A stretch of DNA of 64,000 bases from Plut-88900 sp963668115 (GTDB lineage: Bacteria; Chloroflexota; Dehalococcoidia; Plut-88900). Within the stretch, counting starts at the first letter, position 1, and each line of letters opens with the position of its first letter. Of the stretch, positions 42,036 to 50,836 are shown one piece after another. The notes beneath the pieces were generated by a model. The model was not told the DNA's origin and searched no databases. It worked only from the letters and a program-made list of their open reading frames with translations. The stretch lies in assembly GCA_963668115.1 (NCBI GenBank), contig OY764147.1:1364001-1428000 (forward strand). The letters are read 5' to 3'. Made by a program: the position numbers and the translations under genes.

Positions 42036-43160
42036 ATGGCCGACTACAACATCATTTCCGGAGACTCACACGTTACCGACCCCGCGGACCTGTGGATAAC
42101 ACGACTTCCGCATGAGTTCAGGGATCGGGCCCCAAGAATCGTGAAAGACCCACCCGGAGAAAAGGGAGACCGTTGGGTATGCGAGGACTTGCCGACGGTT
42201 ACGGCGTCTATGGCTTTCTTTGCGGGGGCGAGTCGGGAGAGCTACTCGGAGTTCGAGTCGCATATCGAGGAGGTGTCCTACCGGGATGGTCGGGCAGGGG
42301 GCTATGATCCCGCGGCTCGGCTGGAGGACATGAAGATAGACGGGACGGAGGCCGAGGTCCTTTACCCGTCCTACGCCCTCACGCTCTACCGGCTCCAGGA
42401 CCCGCCATTCCAACGGGCGCTGTTCTCCGTCTACAACGACTGGCTGGCCGAGTTCTGCTCCCACGCTCCCGACGTCCTGCTGGGCATCGGCCTCATCTCC
42501 ATATACGACGTGGACCAGGCCGTGGCCGAGTTGGAGCGCTGTGCAGCAATGGGATTGCGGGGTGTGCTGATCAACTCCTGGCCCGAGCCCAAGTACACTT
42601 ACGAAAAGCCTGTGTACGATAAGCTGTGGGCCGCGGCCCAGGAAGCCGGTATTCCCATAAGCCTGCACGCTTTCACAGGTTTCGGGCCGGAGGACCAGCT
42701 GGGCCAGGACCGGATCAGCCAGACCTGCCTCCACCACCCGGGGCAAAGGTCTCTTTCTCACCTGATTTACTGGGGCGTCTTCGACCGGTACCCAAGATTA
42801 AAGGTCGTTTTGGCCGAAATGGACATAGGATGGATTCCCCACTATCTCTGGCTGGCCGACGACAAGTACCGGATGAGGCAGGACTCTCGGGTGGAGGTGC
42901 CGGACATGGCCCCGAGCGACTACTTCAAGCGCAACATCTACGCCTGCTTCATGGACGACCCGGTGGGGGTGAAGAACACGGACATCATCGGGGCGGACAA
43001 CTACATCTGGGCCAACGACTATCCCCACTGGGAGAGCACGTGGCCGAAATCCCACGAATACATCGCCCGCAACTTCGAAGGGGTCTCGGATGAGATCAAG
43101 AAGAAGATCACGCGAGACAACGCCATCCGCCTCTTCGACATGAAGCTGAACGGCAACTAG
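42036..43160 (+). CDS. Amidohydrolase_2 family protein (DxHxxDP subgroup)
   Basis: A 374-residue member related to the 13492 and 14712 enzymes. N-terminal IISGDSHVTDPADLWITR, mid His in ISLHAFTGFG, the conserved EMDIGWIPHYLWLADDKY and the late Asp in WANDYPHWESTWPKS. ATG 42036 follows GAGGAGAG. Translation from further upstream would run through the palindromic repeat at 41978 and is rejected. The mid His (HAFTG) differs from the FHE of the other two, which may indicate a different substrate. Confidence 0.88.
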   Translation: MADYNIISGDSHVTDPADLWITRLPHEFRDRAPRIVKDPPGEKGDRWVCEDLPTVTASMAFFAGASRESYSEFESHIEEVSYRDGRAGGYDPAARLEDMKIDGTEAEVLYPSYALTLYRLQDPPFQRALFSVYNDWLAEFCSHAPDVLLGIGLISIYDVDQAVAELERCAAMGLRGVLINSWPEPKYTYEKPVYDKLWAAAQEAGIPISLHAFTGFGPEDQLGQDRISQTCLHHPGQRSLSHLIYWGVFDRYPRLKVVLAEMDIGWIPHYLWLADDKYRMRQDSRVEVPDMAPSDYFKRNIYACFMDDPVGVKNTDIIGADNYIWANDYPHWESTWPKSHEYIARNFEGVSDEIKKKITRDNAIRLFDMKLNGN

Positions 43161-43173
43161 GCTCTCAGCGGCG

Positions 43174-44403
43174 CTAGTACCTGATCTCGTCCCACTTCTT
43201 GGGCAGCAGCATCGCGCAAATGGACAGGCTGATGGGCATGGAGGATGCCACCATGAGCGCGAGTCGGGGCTCCAGGGCGTAGTCCTCCAACACACCGGTT
43301 AGCAGGGGGCCGACCAGTGCGCCGGCCCATACGGCCGTTTCCAGGAAACCTATAGCAGTGGCTATCTCCCGGGGCTTGATGCCCGGAAGCTGGAATGGGA
43401 TCGAGAGGGTGATGGGGAAGTATGTCCAGGCTATGCCGTTTACTGCGGTCAGCAGCACCAGCCAACCAAAGGAACCCGTCCACAGGAAGCCGACCTGGGT
43501 CGCCGCCATCCCCACCCCACACCACCACAAGATGACGCGCTTCTTGCCGATCCTGTTGGTAAGCAGTCCCACAGCTATCCCGGCGACGGAAGAGACCCCT
43601 CCCCCGATTGCTATGACGATTCCCGAAGTGAGTTCCTTGACGCCGTACTGCTCCAGCATGAGGGTTGGCCAGAAAACGGCGAAGGCGGACCATGCAGCCG
43701 AATTGCCGAGGAGGCCAAAGGCCAGAAACCAGAGCTCTCTGTAGCGAAAAATGGATGAAAGGGGGCTGCGGGTCTGGGCCTGCATTTCGGCCAGGTACTG
43801 AGGCGAGGTGCGCTCCTTGCCCAGCACTTGCCAAATGACGGTAAGGCCGATGATTCCCAGGGCGAAGATGTAGAACGTCGTTCTCCAGTCGTCGTCCAGG
43901 ACTTCGAGGAGAACGGGCACCAGGATGAAACCGAATGCCGTGATGCCCCAGAGCATGTTGGACATGGCATTGACAATGATCACCTCTCGGGGGAGGGCCC
44001 ATTGACGGACGAGCATGGCTCGAACGGGCTCCCGCAGAACCGTTGTGATGCCGTACATGGCTCGGGCGATGAGGAGCAAATAGAAGGAGCGGGACCATCC
44101 TTGCAGGAGCGCCAGCAGCGCGCCCGCCACGAAGGTGATGGTAGTGACTCGCTTGGGATTTAGCCTGGAAAGCCACCAGCCGGCAGGGAGGGCCAGGAGC
44201 ATCATCCCGACCCTGGGGGCTGAGCCGAGAATGCCCTCCTCGGTGGCGCTGAGGTGGAACTCCTTGTTGATGCTGGGGAGCATGAGGCCCAGGCTTTCCA
44301 GGAGAATGAAACCGAAGACGTGGGGAATCATCCACGCAGTGATTACGACGAACCGGTAGTTGGAAGATTGGGGCGCGGCGGGCTGGTAGGGTTGTGCGCT
44401 CAT
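43174..44403 (-). CDS. MFS transporter (CynX/NIMT-like)
   Basis: A membrane carrier of about 409 residues with 12 hydrophobic segments: VVITAWMIPHVFGFILLESL for TM1, then GSAPRVGMMLLALPAGW and the repeat GGGVSSVAGIAVGLLTNRIG. It is related to the 48308 and 49582 carriers (shared LGLMLPSI/LLLPDI element after TM1). The start MSAQPYQP is chosen because further upstream codons fall in the IS110 flank. No clear ribosome site is seen, and TATATT lies about ten bases upstream of ATG. The IS110 element inserted just upstream may have replaced the native promoter. Confidence 0.85.
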   Translation of the reverse strand: MSAQPYQPAAPQSSNYRFVVITAWMIPHVFGFILLESLGLMLPSINKEFHLSATEEGILGSAPRVGMMLLALPAGWWLSRLNPKRVTTITFVAGALLALLQGWSRSFYLLLIARAMYGITTVLREPVRAMLVRQWALPREVIIVNAMSNMLWGITAFGFILVPVLLEVLDDDWRTTFYIFALGIIGLTVIWQVLGKERTSPQYLAEMQAQTRSPLSSIFRYRELWFLAFGLLGNSAAWSAFAVFWPTLMLEQYGVKELTSGIVIAIGGGVSSVAGIAVGLLTNRIGKKRVILWWCGVGMAATQVGFLWTGSFGWLVLLTAVNGIAWTYFPITLSIPFQLPGIKPREIATAIGFLETAVWAGALVGPLLTGVLEDYALEPRLALMVASSMPISLSICAMLLPKKWDEIRY

Positions 44404-44508
44404 GCGGAGGGGAATATACCGCGTGGGGAGGGTTGTTGGATACAGGTTGAGGATGGAAGCGTACGAGACGAGTCGGCGGACGCGGGGCCCCGCCACCTGG
44501 GAGGGCAA

Positions 44509-45528
44509 CTACAAGGGTTTGCCCATACGGGGATGGAGAGCCGGAAAGGCCCCACCCCAGCAACTGTGTTGGGGGCGGGGTGGAGGAGAGGTTTTTGGGA
44601 GGGGATTCCAGGGGGCATTGTCTCTAAGCATGGCGTTGAGGATGGTGAGGAGCTTGCGCATGCAGGCGACGAGGGCGACCTTGCCGGGTTTGCCGGCTGC
44701 GAGCAGTTGCTCGTAGAAGGCTTTGATGGGAGGGTTATGCTTCCTGGCGCTCATGGCGGCCATGTAGAGGGCTCTTCTGACGTTGGCCCGACCGCCCCAG
44801 ATGATACGTCTTCCCCTATGGACTCCACTGTCCCTGTTCAAGGGGGCTACCCCCACCAGGGCGGCGATCTCCTTGCGGTTGAGGGCGCCCAGTTCGGGGA
44901 GGGCGCCCACCAGGGTGAAGGAGCATACGGAGCCTATGCCGGGGACATCCTTGAGGAGGTCGTATTTGGCCTTCCAGAGGGAGTTGGACTTAATGAGGTC
45001 GTCTATCTCCCTGTCCAGGTCGTTCAGTTCCTGGGAGAGGAACTGGATGTGCTTACGCAGACTGGGGTGAAGAGGGCCGAGGGCCCGCTTGAGGCGAAGG
45101 GACTCGGCGGCCCTCATGTCTATGAGCTGCTTTCTGCGGGCCAGGAGGGCCTTCAGGTGGGCGGCCTGAGGGTCTGGGAGGGGACGGGCATCGGGTCTGA
45201 TGGTGAAGGCGAAGCGGGCGATGCTGTAGGCGTCGATGGCGTCGGTCTTGGCCAGCTTGCCTATGGAGCGTGCGAAGTCCCTGATCTGCCTGGGGTTCAT
45301 AACCGCCGTGGGTATCTGACGGATCACACACTCCAGGGCCAGGGGCCTCTCCAGGCCACCGGTGGACTCCATGACGATGAGGCCGACATCGAAGTCCTTG
45401 GCCACTTGAAGGACCTCTCTGATGCCTTCAGCATCGTTAGTGTGCCTCGCGGCCCGGCCTTGCGGCAGGACGTGCAGGTCCAGGAACTCACTGCTGACGT
45501 CGATTCCCATTACGGAGTCTTGACTCAT
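44509..45528 (-). CDS. IS110-family transposase (DEDD)
   Basis: A 339-residue transposase. The N-terminal RuvC-like DEDD domain has VMGIDVSSEFLDLHV, IVMESTGGLE and KTDAIDAYSIARFA. The C-terminal Transposase_20 domain has LKDVPGIGSVCSFTLVGALP, VAPLNRDSGVHRGRR and RRALYMAAMSARKHNP with the catalytic Ser. The ORF is intact, preceded by GAAAGGG. The C-terminal 30 residues after LRDNAPW are Pro-rich and read through the element end, so the native stop may have been lost or lies in flanking DNA. Confidence 0.93.
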   Translation of the reverse strand: MSQDSVMGIDVSSEFLDLHVLPQGRAARHTNDAEGIREVLQVAKDFDVGLIVMESTGGLERPLALECVIRQIPTAVMNPRQIRDFARSIGKLAKTDAIDAYSIARFAFTIRPDARPLPDPQAAHLKALLARRKQLIDMRAAESLRLKRALGPLHPSLRKHIQFLSQELNDLDREIDDLIKSNSLWKAKYDLLKDVPGIGSVCSFTLVGALPELGALNRKEIAALVGVAPLNRDSGVHRGRRIIWGGRANVRRALYMAAMSARKHNPPIKAFYEQLLAAGKPGKVALVACMRKLLTILNAMLRDNAPWNPLPKTSPPPRPQHSCWGGAFPALHPRMGKPL

Positions 45529-45591
45529 GTTATCCCTTTCTTGCAGGTACGGGTTGTTGACCCGGGCAACTGTACGGGCTTAAATGAGAGA

Positions 45592-45658
45592 GGGGTGCGG
45601 TGGCCCTCGCTGGGGCTCGGCCTCCAAAGACCATGATTCCTGCGGCCTACCGCACCCC
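45592..45658 (-). ncRNA. Candidate IS110 bridge RNA segment
   Basis: GGGGTGCGGTGGCC (45592-45605) pairs with GGCC-T-ACCGCACCCC (45644-45658): 14 bp with one bulge, enclosing a 38-base internal loop. The position, in the non-coding end just upstream of the transposase start, is where IS110-subgroup bridge RNAs are made. Guide loops cannot be assigned from one copy. Confidence 0.4.
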
Positions 45659-45727
45659 GACTCCTTAACTCTACCACTGCTTCGTCACACAAGATTCCTC
45701 GCGGGGCATCGGAATGACTAAGAGGGA

Positions 45728-46888
45728 CTAGTTGAAGCGGTAGAGCTCGGCGGCGTTGCGGTAGGTGATGTTGGTGCGGGTCTCCTCGGTGAGGTTGGCG
45801 AGGTTGGCTTCGAGGAGCTGTTGGGACTCGGGCCAGATGCCGTCGGGGTGGGGGTAGTCGGAGCCCCACATGATGTTGGACTCGCCTACGAGGTCCACGA
45901 CTTCCTGGGTGATCACCTCGTCCTGGAAGGTGGAATAGCCCTGCCGACGCCAGTAATCGCTGGGCTCCATCTCCAGCCCCAGGTGGAACAGGCGGTCCTT
46001 GTACTCCTGGTCGAGCCTGTGGAGGACGTAGGGTATCCACCCCACCCCACACTCCCCCAGAACGAACTTGAAGTCCGGGTGGTCCGTGCACGCCCTGGAG
46101 AGGACGATGCTTGCCAGGAACTCGGCGCCGGACAACTGGAAGAGGGTGAAGTTTATGCCCATGGCAACATACTGGCAGTAGTCCGGGGAGCCGACATCCG
46201 GCTTCCGGTACGGAAGGCCCACGGTGTGGAAGGAAATCGGCATTTGCCGCTCTTCGGAGACGGACCAGAGAATGTCCCATTCCGGTTGGTAAATGGGCGT
46301 CGAGGCGCTGGAGACGTTGAACTCTGCCCCCCTGAGGCCGAGGTCTGCGGCTTTGGATAGCTGCTCTGCGGCCAGCTTGGGGTCGTGGCTGGTGAGGCAG
46401 GCCAGGCCTATGAACCTGTCGGGGTTGGTGGAGCAGAACTCGGAGGCCCACTGGTTGTAGATCTCGTAGATGGCGCCCAGTGCCTCGGAGTTGCGTACGG
46501 CGTCTCCGCCCGCTGCAAATCCACTTGCCACGCCAAGGATGCCGTATATGACTTCGCCGCTTATGCCGTCGATGTCCTGGTCTCGGAGCCGTAGGTCGGG
46601 GGTGGTGGGGTGGTACAGGCCCTCAGAGGCGTCAGAGAAGAAACCCTGCTCTTCCATCTTGTCGAGGTGCAAGGAGAAACCGGGCACGTATTTTTCGCCG
46701 GTGCCGCTCAGGCCGGAGCCCGCCACCCTGGAAATCACCGCATCCTCGATTTTCCACCAGCGACCGTCGTCCGTTTCTTCGACTCTCGGCATTGCGGAGC
46801 GGAGGTGGGCCGGGGCCCGGGTGATGAACAGGTCCTCCGGCAACCAGCTCAGGTCTATGTGACAGTCCGCCGAGACCACTTTTTGCAT
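45728..46888 (-). CDS. Amidohydrolase_2 family protein (WLPxD subgroup)
   Basis: A 386-residue sixth WLPxD paralog, on the opposite strand from the rest. VVSADCHIDLSWLPEDLF, SFHTVGLPYRKPD, GECGVGWIPYVLHRLDQEY, RRQGYSTFQDEV and MWGSDYPHPDGIWPES are present. GAGAGGAATT precedes ATG 46888. It sits divergently from the DddP-like gene across an 82-bp intergenic region that likely carries both promoters. Substrate unknown. Confidence 0.9.
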   Translation of the reverse strand: MQKVVSADCHIDLSWLPEDLFITRAPAHLRSAMPRVEETDDGRWWKIEDAVISRVAGSGLSGTGEKYVPGFSLHLDKMEEQGFFSDASEGLYHPTTPDLRLRDQDIDGISGEVIYGILGVASGFAAGGDAVRNSEALGAIYEIYNQWASEFCSTNPDRFIGLACLTSHDPKLAAEQLSKAADLGLRGAEFNVSSASTPIYQPEWDILWSVSEERQMPISFHTVGLPYRKPDVGSPDYCQYVAMGINFTLFQLSGAEFLASIVLSRACTDHPDFKFVLGECGVGWIPYVLHRLDQEYKDRLFHLGLEMEPSDYWRRQGYSTFQDEVITQEVVDLVGESNIMWGSDYPHPDGIWPESQQLLEANLANLTEETRTNITYRNAAELYRFN

Positions 46889-46970
46889 GACTAATTCCTC
46901 TCAGTTTTGGGGATTCCAGGGTATTGGAATTTGGCTTGGACAATCCTACATTCACCTACAGGGTAAGGCA

Positions 46971-48311
46971 ATGCCCAACTGCGCTTCATTGACCGCTCCA
47001 CCAGCCGCTTCTAGAATCGGGCGGCGGGCATTCGGTCTCCAGAGAATAGAAGCGAGGGTCAACGCAGTGTGTGCCAAACAGTTGCATGAAAAGGATGTGG
47101 TCGGGACTCAGGTGGTGGACTTCGAGGAACGGGTGGACGTGCGAAGGCTACGGCTGGACCGAGTAGCAAGAATCCAGGCTGAGCTGGCTCGGGCGAACCT
47201 GGGAGGGCTGTTGCTCTTCGACCCGATAAACGTGCGGTACGCCACGGGCACCCGGAACTTCGAGACGTTCTATCTGCACCTGAAGGGTCGTCACGCGTTG
47301 GTGCCCAGGGAAGGAAAACCGGTATTGTTCATGCCCTCGGTCACGGAGGCGCCGGTGCTCGGGGACGATGTGATAGGTAGGCCTGCATTCAACATGGCGT
47401 CATGGAGGACGGCGGAGTTTATGTGGGATGCCACCAGACGGTGGGCAGCAGAGTTGAAGGATCTGTTGACGGAGCTAAACATTGCCGGGGAGCCGATAGG
47501 ACTGGACAAGGGGGATATGGCGACCATTCGGGCCCTGGAAGAGCAAGGGGTAGCCCTGGAAGACGGTCTTATTCCTATGGACAAGGCGCGGGCGGTGAAA
47601 ACTGAGGATGAGCTGGTCCTGATAAAGCAGGCCTGCGCCATCGGAGACGTGGCCCTGGCAAACGTTCAAGCCGCTATCGAACCAGGCGTAACCGAAAACG
47701 ACCTGTATGCAGTGCTGGCGTCGACCAACCTGAAGTTCGGGGGTGAGAGGACGGACTCCAAGCTGCTGTGCGCGGGCGGGAACACCAACCCGTGGCTGAA
47801 GAGAGAGGCGTCGGACAGGCTGGTGCTGCCCGGCAACCTGGTGACCATCGATACGGACATGGCCGGTCCGCTGGGATACTTCGCTGACATATCTCGCACC
47901 TACCTGTGCGGGGACTCGGGGCCGAGCGAGGAGCAGGACGATGCCTACAAACGCGCCTATGAGTTTTTACAGCAGTGCATACCTCTGTACAGGGCAGGAG
48001 CAAGCTTCCAGGAAATAGCGGAGAAGACCCCTGAAGTGCCGGATGAGTACAAGGCCAACCGGTACACGATTCTTGCCCACGGAGACGGGATGTCGGACGA
48101 GTGGCCCGCCATATTCTTCCCTGATCGAAGCGACACGGGATTCGGGAACTACCCCGGCCACCTGGAAGAGAACATGATCATTTCGGTGGAGTCCAGTTGG
48201 GGTCGGGAGTCGGGGCTGGAGCAGGTGAAACTGGAAGAGCAGGTGATTATCACCGCTAATGGCCCGGAGGTGATATCCCAGGCGCCTTTCGACTGGAGGT
48301 TTGTGGGCTAG
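46971..48311 (+). CDS. M24-family enzyme, DddP-like (DMSP lyase homolog)
   Basis: A creatinase/prolidase-fold protein of about 446 residues. The core aligns well with DddP, the metal-dependent DMSP lyase of marine bacteria: LLLFDPINVRYATGTRNFE, LLCAGGNTNPWLK, DTDMAGPLGYFADISRTY, LAHGDGMSDEWPAIFFPD, SVESSWGRE and KLEEQVIITANG. The six DddP metal ligands (D, D, D, H, E, E) and the Asp after the His motif (M-S-D-E-W) are conserved. DMSP cleavage to DMS and acrylate is possible; Xaa-Pro peptidase or another M24 activity is the alternative. The start is uncertain: ATG 46971 is used because the longer frame overlaps the divergent gene. Confidence 0.8.
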   Translation: MPNCASLTAPPAASRIGRRAFGLQRIEARVNAVCAKQLHEKDVVGTQVVDFEERVDVRRLRLDRVARIQAELARANLGGLLLFDPINVRYATGTRNFETFYLHLKGRHALVPREGKPVLFMPSVTEAPVLGDDVIGRPAFNMASWRTAEFMWDATRRWAAELKDLLTELNIAGEPIGLDKGDMATIRALEEQGVALEDGLIPMDKARAVKTEDELVLIKQACAIGDVALANVQAAIEPGVTENDLYAVLASTNLKFGGERTDSKLLCAGGNTNPWLKREASDRLVLPGNLVTIDTDMAGPLGYFADISRTYLCGDSGPSEEQDDAYKRAYEFLQQCIPLYRAGASFQEIAEKTPEVPDEYKANRYTILAHGDGMSDEWPAIFFPDRSDTGFGNYPGHLEENMIISVESSWGRESGLEQVKLEEQVIITANGPEVISQAPFDWRFVG

Positions 48312-49552
48312 GACTCGGCGGCCCGGGCGGGGGTGAAGTTGGCAAAGGGGTCCCAGCGCCGGAAGACGAGAAGCAGGGAGGCGGGGACGAGGACGAGGGG
48401 TGCGAAGCAAATCACCAAAACGGCTGTTCTCAGGTCCCCGGTAGCTTCCTCTACGAACCCGACCACGACAGGCCCGAGCGCCCCACCTCCCCAGATGCAG
48501 GTCTCGATGAAGGCCAGGCCGATACCCGCCTCCCGGGGCTTTACACCCGGAAGCAGGAATACCATGGTCATCAGCACGGGAAAGTAGGCACGGGACAGGC
48601 CCTCCGCCACTCCGAGGAGCAGGACGAGAGGTGTGGAAGTGGCAAAGAGCAGGGCTATGTAAGAAGCGGAAACCGCTACTCCTCCAACGGCAAGGATGAG
48701 GGTCTGCCTGCCCACGAATCGGGGGACGGCGTTGACCAGGAAGCCGAGGGGGGCTGTGGCAATGGCTTGGAGAGCGAGGGTCAGGGCGACGATCTTGGGG
48801 TCTATGTGGAGTTGCTCGTCGGCGAGCCGGGGCCAGAAGGTCTGGAAGCCGGTATTTGCCGTCATGCCGCCGAACATGCCGATCCCGATGATCCAGAGCT
48901 CGGGATACTTGCGGAATACGGTCAGGGGGCTTTCGAGCTGGGACTCCATTCTCTGTCGGTACTCGCCGGTGGGCCTCTCCCTCCCGAAAACGAGCCATAC
49001 GACTGCGAGGCCAAGGCTGAAGAACCCCCAGAAGTAGTAGACGCCCTGCCAGTTTCCGACCCAGTCGAGGATGAAAGGCGTAACCAGGAAGGCGATGCCC
49101 ATCACGACGTCGACTCCGGAGACCCAGGCGCCGTTGGTGAGGGCAATGCGCTGCTGGGTGGACCACTGCTGGAGCATCAGGGCCCGGGGGGCCATGGTGG
49201 CGGCAAAACACAATCCGACGCCCACCCTTCCGATGATCAGGGCGGCCAAAAGTGGGGACCAGCCTTGAAGGAGCCCGAAGCCGGCGGCGGCCAGGGACAT
49301 GATAGCTATCACCCTCCAGGGCCTGTACCTGGACATCAGCGTGTTAAGGGGGATGGCGAGAACCAAGTTTGCCAGCAGTACGGATGAGCCCAACCAGCCC
49401 TGTTCGGTGGGGGAAAGGTCCAAATCGTCTACTATGTCCGGGAGCAGCAGTCCAATTATGTAGATAAGCGCCAGGTGCGCCCCGGTCAAAGCGGTAACGG
49501 AACTAACAATGACCCAGCGGTAGGGGCCTATGTATTCGGGTTGGGAGGCCAT
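48308..49552 (-). CDS. MFS transporter
   Basis: A 414-residue 12-TM carrier: YRWVIVSSVTALTGAHLALI for TM1, IGLLLPDIVDDLDLS, NTLMSRYRPWRVIAIMSL and VGRQTLILAVGGVAVSASY. It shares 30-40 percent identity by eye with the next MFS protein, with the same LLLPDI element and RPWRV in loop 2-3. The gene ends 4 bp inside the DddP-like gene's stop (convergent). It is followed upstream by 49582, so the two form a tandem pair downstream of the molybdenum hydroxylase. Confidence 0.88.
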   Translation of the reverse strand: MASQPEYIGPYRWVIVSSVTALTGAHLALIYIIGLLLPDIVDDLDLSPTEQGWLGSSVLLANLVLAIPLNTLMSRYRPWRVIAIMSLAAAGFGLLQGWSPLLAALIIGRVGVGLCFAATMAPRALMLQQWSTQQRIALTNGAWVSGVDVVMGIAFLVTPFILDWVGNWQGVYYFWGFFSLGLAVVWLVFGRERPTGEYRQRMESQLESPLTVFRKYPELWIIGIGMFGGMTANTGFQTFWPRLADEQLHIDPKIVALTLALQAIATAPLGFLVNAVPRFVGRQTLILAVGGVAVSASYIALLFATSTPLVLLLGVAEGLSRAYFPVLMTMVFLLPGVKPREAGIGLAFIETCIWGGGALGPVVVGFVEEATGDLRTAVLVICFAPLVLVPASLLLVFRRWDPFANFTPARAAES

Positions 49553-49581
49553 CGGTTTAAATGGTAATCTCGGTCGTCATG

Positions 49582-50814
49582 CTAAGAGTCGGGTGAGGTA
49601 GGTCGGCGGCGGAGCAGATGCCACAGGCCGACTACGGAGAGGCCAAGGGGCGCCAAACAGAGAACGAAAAGGCCCAGCCTGAGGTTCTCGTCTTCACCGG
49701 CAATGAATCCCGTGAGGACCGGTCCAATGGCCGCCCCCGCCCACATGATGGTGTAGAAGACTGCCACGACTATGGCCAGGTCTCTGGGTTGTATCCCTCG
49801 CAGTGTGTAGAAGGAAGCCATCATAATGGCGAAGAAGCCGAAGGATAAGCCGTTTCCCAGGCCGAGCAAGAACAACATAGGCAGCGAGCCCGTGAAAAGC
49901 ATGCCGATATAAGTGGCAGCGACGAATATTCCCCCTCCGATCATCGTGATGCCCGGGTGGCGGACCAGAAAGGGAATAGCGGACAGGCCAAGGGATGACG
50001 GAAAACCGGCAACGGAGATTACGGCAAGAATCAGTCCGGCAGTCGCTTTTTCGATGCCGTGGGTTTCGGTGATGAAGGTGGGCCACCAGGTGTCGAAGGC
50101 GAGCCTGCCGGCAATGGTTGTGGCAAAGCCAAGCCCCAACATCCAGGGCTCCTTGTACTTGAAGATAGCTTTGAGTGGGGTCTGGTTTTCGGGAGGAGGC
50201 TCGGGGCTGGGTTCCAACTGCATGGACTTACGGTCAACGCCAATGATGGTCCAGATGAAAGTACCGACGGCGCACAGAATTGCCCACACGAGGAGGGTGT
50301 CACGCCAGTCGCCGGTCCAGGCGTTGATACGAGGAATGAGGACAAAGCCCAGGCCTTCGAAAAAGGCCATGATGCCGAAGAGTACGCCGTTGGCTAACCC
50401 TACGTTCTTCTTGGGGATCCACATGAGGATCAGGAGGGTCCTGGGAGGCTGCGTCGAGAGATAAAAGACGCCCAGCCCGACTCTGGCGATAATGAGGATG
50501 GCAAAAGTCGGGGAGAAGGCATGCAGGAAGACCATAGCCAGGGTGCCGAAAAACGCGATTGTTGAAACGCGCCAGGGGCGGAATTTGGACAACAGCCAGT
50601 TAATGGGGATTTCCAGGAATAGGTTGGCGATGAGGAGAGATGACGCCAGCCAGCCAGCGCCCCGCACGTCGATGCCGAGGTCTTCCCGTATGTCAGGCAG
50701 GAGGAGGCCGAGGGTCATGAACACCACAACTACGAAGGCGTAGTTGACGGTAAAGGCGACCAGGACGGCCCAGCCGTAGGCCCGCTTCTCCCGGATCGCC
50801 AGGATGGTGTTCAA
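49582..50814 (-). CDS. MFS transporter
   Basis: A carrier of about 410 residues with 12 hydrophobic segments: AYGWAVLVAFTVNYAFVVVV for TM1, LGLLLPDIREDLGID, WLLSKFRPWRVSTIAFFG and GLGFATTIAGRLAFDTWWPT. The start is uncertain. TTG 50814 gives the usual short N-terminus and avoids overlap with the upstream gene, while ATG 50910 or 50940 would overlap the molybdenum-enzyme gene by 70-100 bases. Tight same-strand spacing after the hydroxylase suggests it imports the hydroxylase substrate or exports its product. Confidence 0.82.
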   Translation of the reverse strand: MNTILAIREKRAYGWAVLVAFTVNYAFVVVVFMTLGLLLPDIREDLGIDVRGAGWLASSLLIANLFLEIPINWLLSKFRPWRVSTIAFFGTLAMVFLHAFSPTFAILIIARVGLGVFYLSTQPPRTLLILMWIPKKNVGLANGVLFGIMAFFEGLGFVLIPRINAWTGDWRDTLLVWAILCAVGTFIWTIIGVDRKSMQLEPSPEPPPENQTPLKAIFKYKEPWMLGLGFATTIAGRLAFDTWWPTFITETHGIEKATAGLILAVISVAGFPSSLGLSAIPFLVRHPGITMIGGGIFVAATYIGMLFTGSLPMLFLLGLGNGLSFGFFAIMMASFYTLRGIQPRDLAIVVAVFYTIMWAGAAIGPVLTGFIAGEDENLRLGLFVLCLAPLGLSVVGLWHLLRRRPTSPDS

Positions 50815-50836
50815 AGCATTGCCGAAAGGCTTGAAA

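Larger units (their letters stand above)
44509..45727 (-). mobile_element. IS110-family insertion sequence (boundaries approximate)
   Basis: Transposase gene plus about 200 bp of upstream non-coding DNA. IS110 elements lack terminal inverted repeats, so the exact ends cannot be read from one copy. Upstream non-coding sequence contains a long imperfect hairpin (45592-45658) as expected for the bridge-RNA-encoding end. It lies between an MFS gene and an amidohydrolase gene without interrupting either. Confidence 0.7.

Noticed and set aside
46887..46970. Start of the DddP-like protein at 46887
   Set aside because: It overlaps the start codon and ribosome site of the divergent amidohydrolase; ATG 46971 or a later GTG is more plausible.
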